From the NCBI GenBank assembly GCA_003484685.1, contig DNBB01000047.1:1123-7108 (forward strand): a DNA stretch of 5,986 nucleotides. Direction: 5' to 3'. Made by a program: the position numbers and the translations under genes. This DNA is from Candidatus Babelota bacterium. Lineage in GTDB: Bacteria; Babelota; Babeliae; Babelales; Babelaceae. Under the pieces are notes generated by a model, which worked only from the letters and a program-made list of their open reading frames with translations, had not been told where the DNA came from and did no database searches. Shown here piece by piece: positions 5,635 through 5,986 of the stretch. The first letter of the stretch is position 1; each line of letters opens with the position of its first letter.

Positions 5635-5986
5635 TTAAAAAAGTAAAGCGTGAGCGGGGTTCGCATATTGATGAACTCGTCGAACGTGGGCGAAAAGATG
5701 GCTCGATTAGCTATGAAGAGGTTGTTGCTTTTGGCAACGAACATGCGCTTTCTGAAGAAGAAATGGATCAACTTATTAAGCGTCTTGAAAAAGAACATAT
5801 AGAGGTGTCCTTAGAAGCTGAAGATATTGCGCAGGATACGGCTATGGATGAGCGCGTTGGGGACGCTGCACTTGAAGCAATATCATCGATATCTTCGTCA
5901 GATGAAGACATCGATGAGGAGTCTGAGCCCGAAGAAGAAGACGAGGAAGACGCCCGTATTTCTGATGCGGCGCAGATTGCTGATGG
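5631..5986 (+). CDS. rpoD: RNA polymerase sigma-70 factor RpoD (partial, N-terminal 118 residues)
   Basis: The frame opens at ATG 5631, overlapping the dnaG stop by 4 bases, and runs off the right edge without a stop. Residues about 12-60 match sigma-70 region 1.1, the domain that keeps free primary sigma factor from binding DNA: IDELVERGRKDGSISYEEVV (13-32), then LSEEEMDQLIKRLEKEHIEV (40-59), as in the usual LI-RGK-GYLTY-EI ... LE--GIEV pattern. A strongly acidic linker follows (Ser-rich ISSISSSDEDIDEE, then EPEEEDEEDA), as expected between region 1.1 and region 1.2. Conserved regions 1.2-4 lie outside the window, so the call rests on region 1.1 plus position directly after dnaG, the classic partner of rpoD in the macromolecular synthesis operon. 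Presence of region 1.1 points to the primary housekeeping sigma rather than an alternative one. Confidence 0.9.
   Translation, partial: MIKKVKRERGSHIDELVERGRKDGSISYEEVVAFGNEHALSEEEMDQLIKRLEKEHIEVSLEAEDIAQDTAMDERVGDAALEAISSISSSDEDIDEESEPEEEDEEDARISDAAQIAD
5883..5917 (+). repeat. Imperfect inverted repeat (potential stem-loop) in the rpoD acidic linker
   Basis: The arms 5883-5896 and 5904-5917 are complementary at 13 of 14 positions (single A/C mismatch at 5891/5909), with the 7-base loop GTCAGAT. It is not followed by a T-run, so it is not an intrinsic terminator. It lies where Ser codons (TCN) face Asp/Glu codons (GAN), which are naturally complementary, so it may be a by-product of protein composition. 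Confidence 0.6.

Overview
This window looks like chromosomal DNA from a Gram-negative-type bacterium of moderate GC (roughly 40-45% by eye). It holds three complete housekeeping genes, one complete exported coiled-coil protein gene, and two genes cut by the window edges. I saw no mobile element, CRISPR array, tRNA or rRNA. The lineage cannot be fixed from the sequence alone. A divergent dnaG, a lysine-rich coiled-coil exported protein and an HIR-like SPFH protein would suit a host-associated or candidate-phylum bacterium (Dependentiae is one guess), but this is inference.

Layout from left to right: (1) the N-terminal 159 residues of an SPFH/Band-7 membrane protein, read leftwards and running off the left edge, with a candidate sigma70-type promoter in the 191-bp divergent spacer. 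(2) A rightward gene for a 480-residue protein with a signal peptide, a long coiled coil and an unrecognised helical C-terminus. A 16-bp direct repeat encoding YMPGLF occurs just upstream of its true start and again near its stop. (3) A 21-bp perfect stem between convergent genes that should terminate transcription in both directions. (4) A leftward RsuA/RluB-type 16S/23S rRNA pseudouridine synthase. (5) A 213-bp divergent spacer with a consensus TATAAT inside a small palindromic patch. (6) A rightward operon lgt - dnaG - rpoD, whose two junctions are both 4-bp ATGA stop/start overlaps. It starts with prolipoprotein diacylglyceryl transferase, then DNA primase, then the first 118 residues of the housekeeping sigma factor (region 1.1 plus an acidic tract).

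The operon is a variant of the bacterial macromolecular synthesis operon (classically rpsU-dnaG-rpoD): dnaG-rpoD is kept, and lgt sits where rpsU is in enterobacteria. It ties lipoprotein maturation, replication priming and general transcription to one transcript with probable translational coupling. The most striking observation is that the primase keeps the fold signature of its N-terminal CHC2 zinc-binding domain but has lost three of the four zinc ligands (Ser36, Lys39, Cys57, Thr60 in place of C-H-C-C), while its catalytic RNA polymerase/TOPRIM motifs are intact. Lgt is also divergent at positions known to matter in E. coli. No wholly new multi-gene system is evident.
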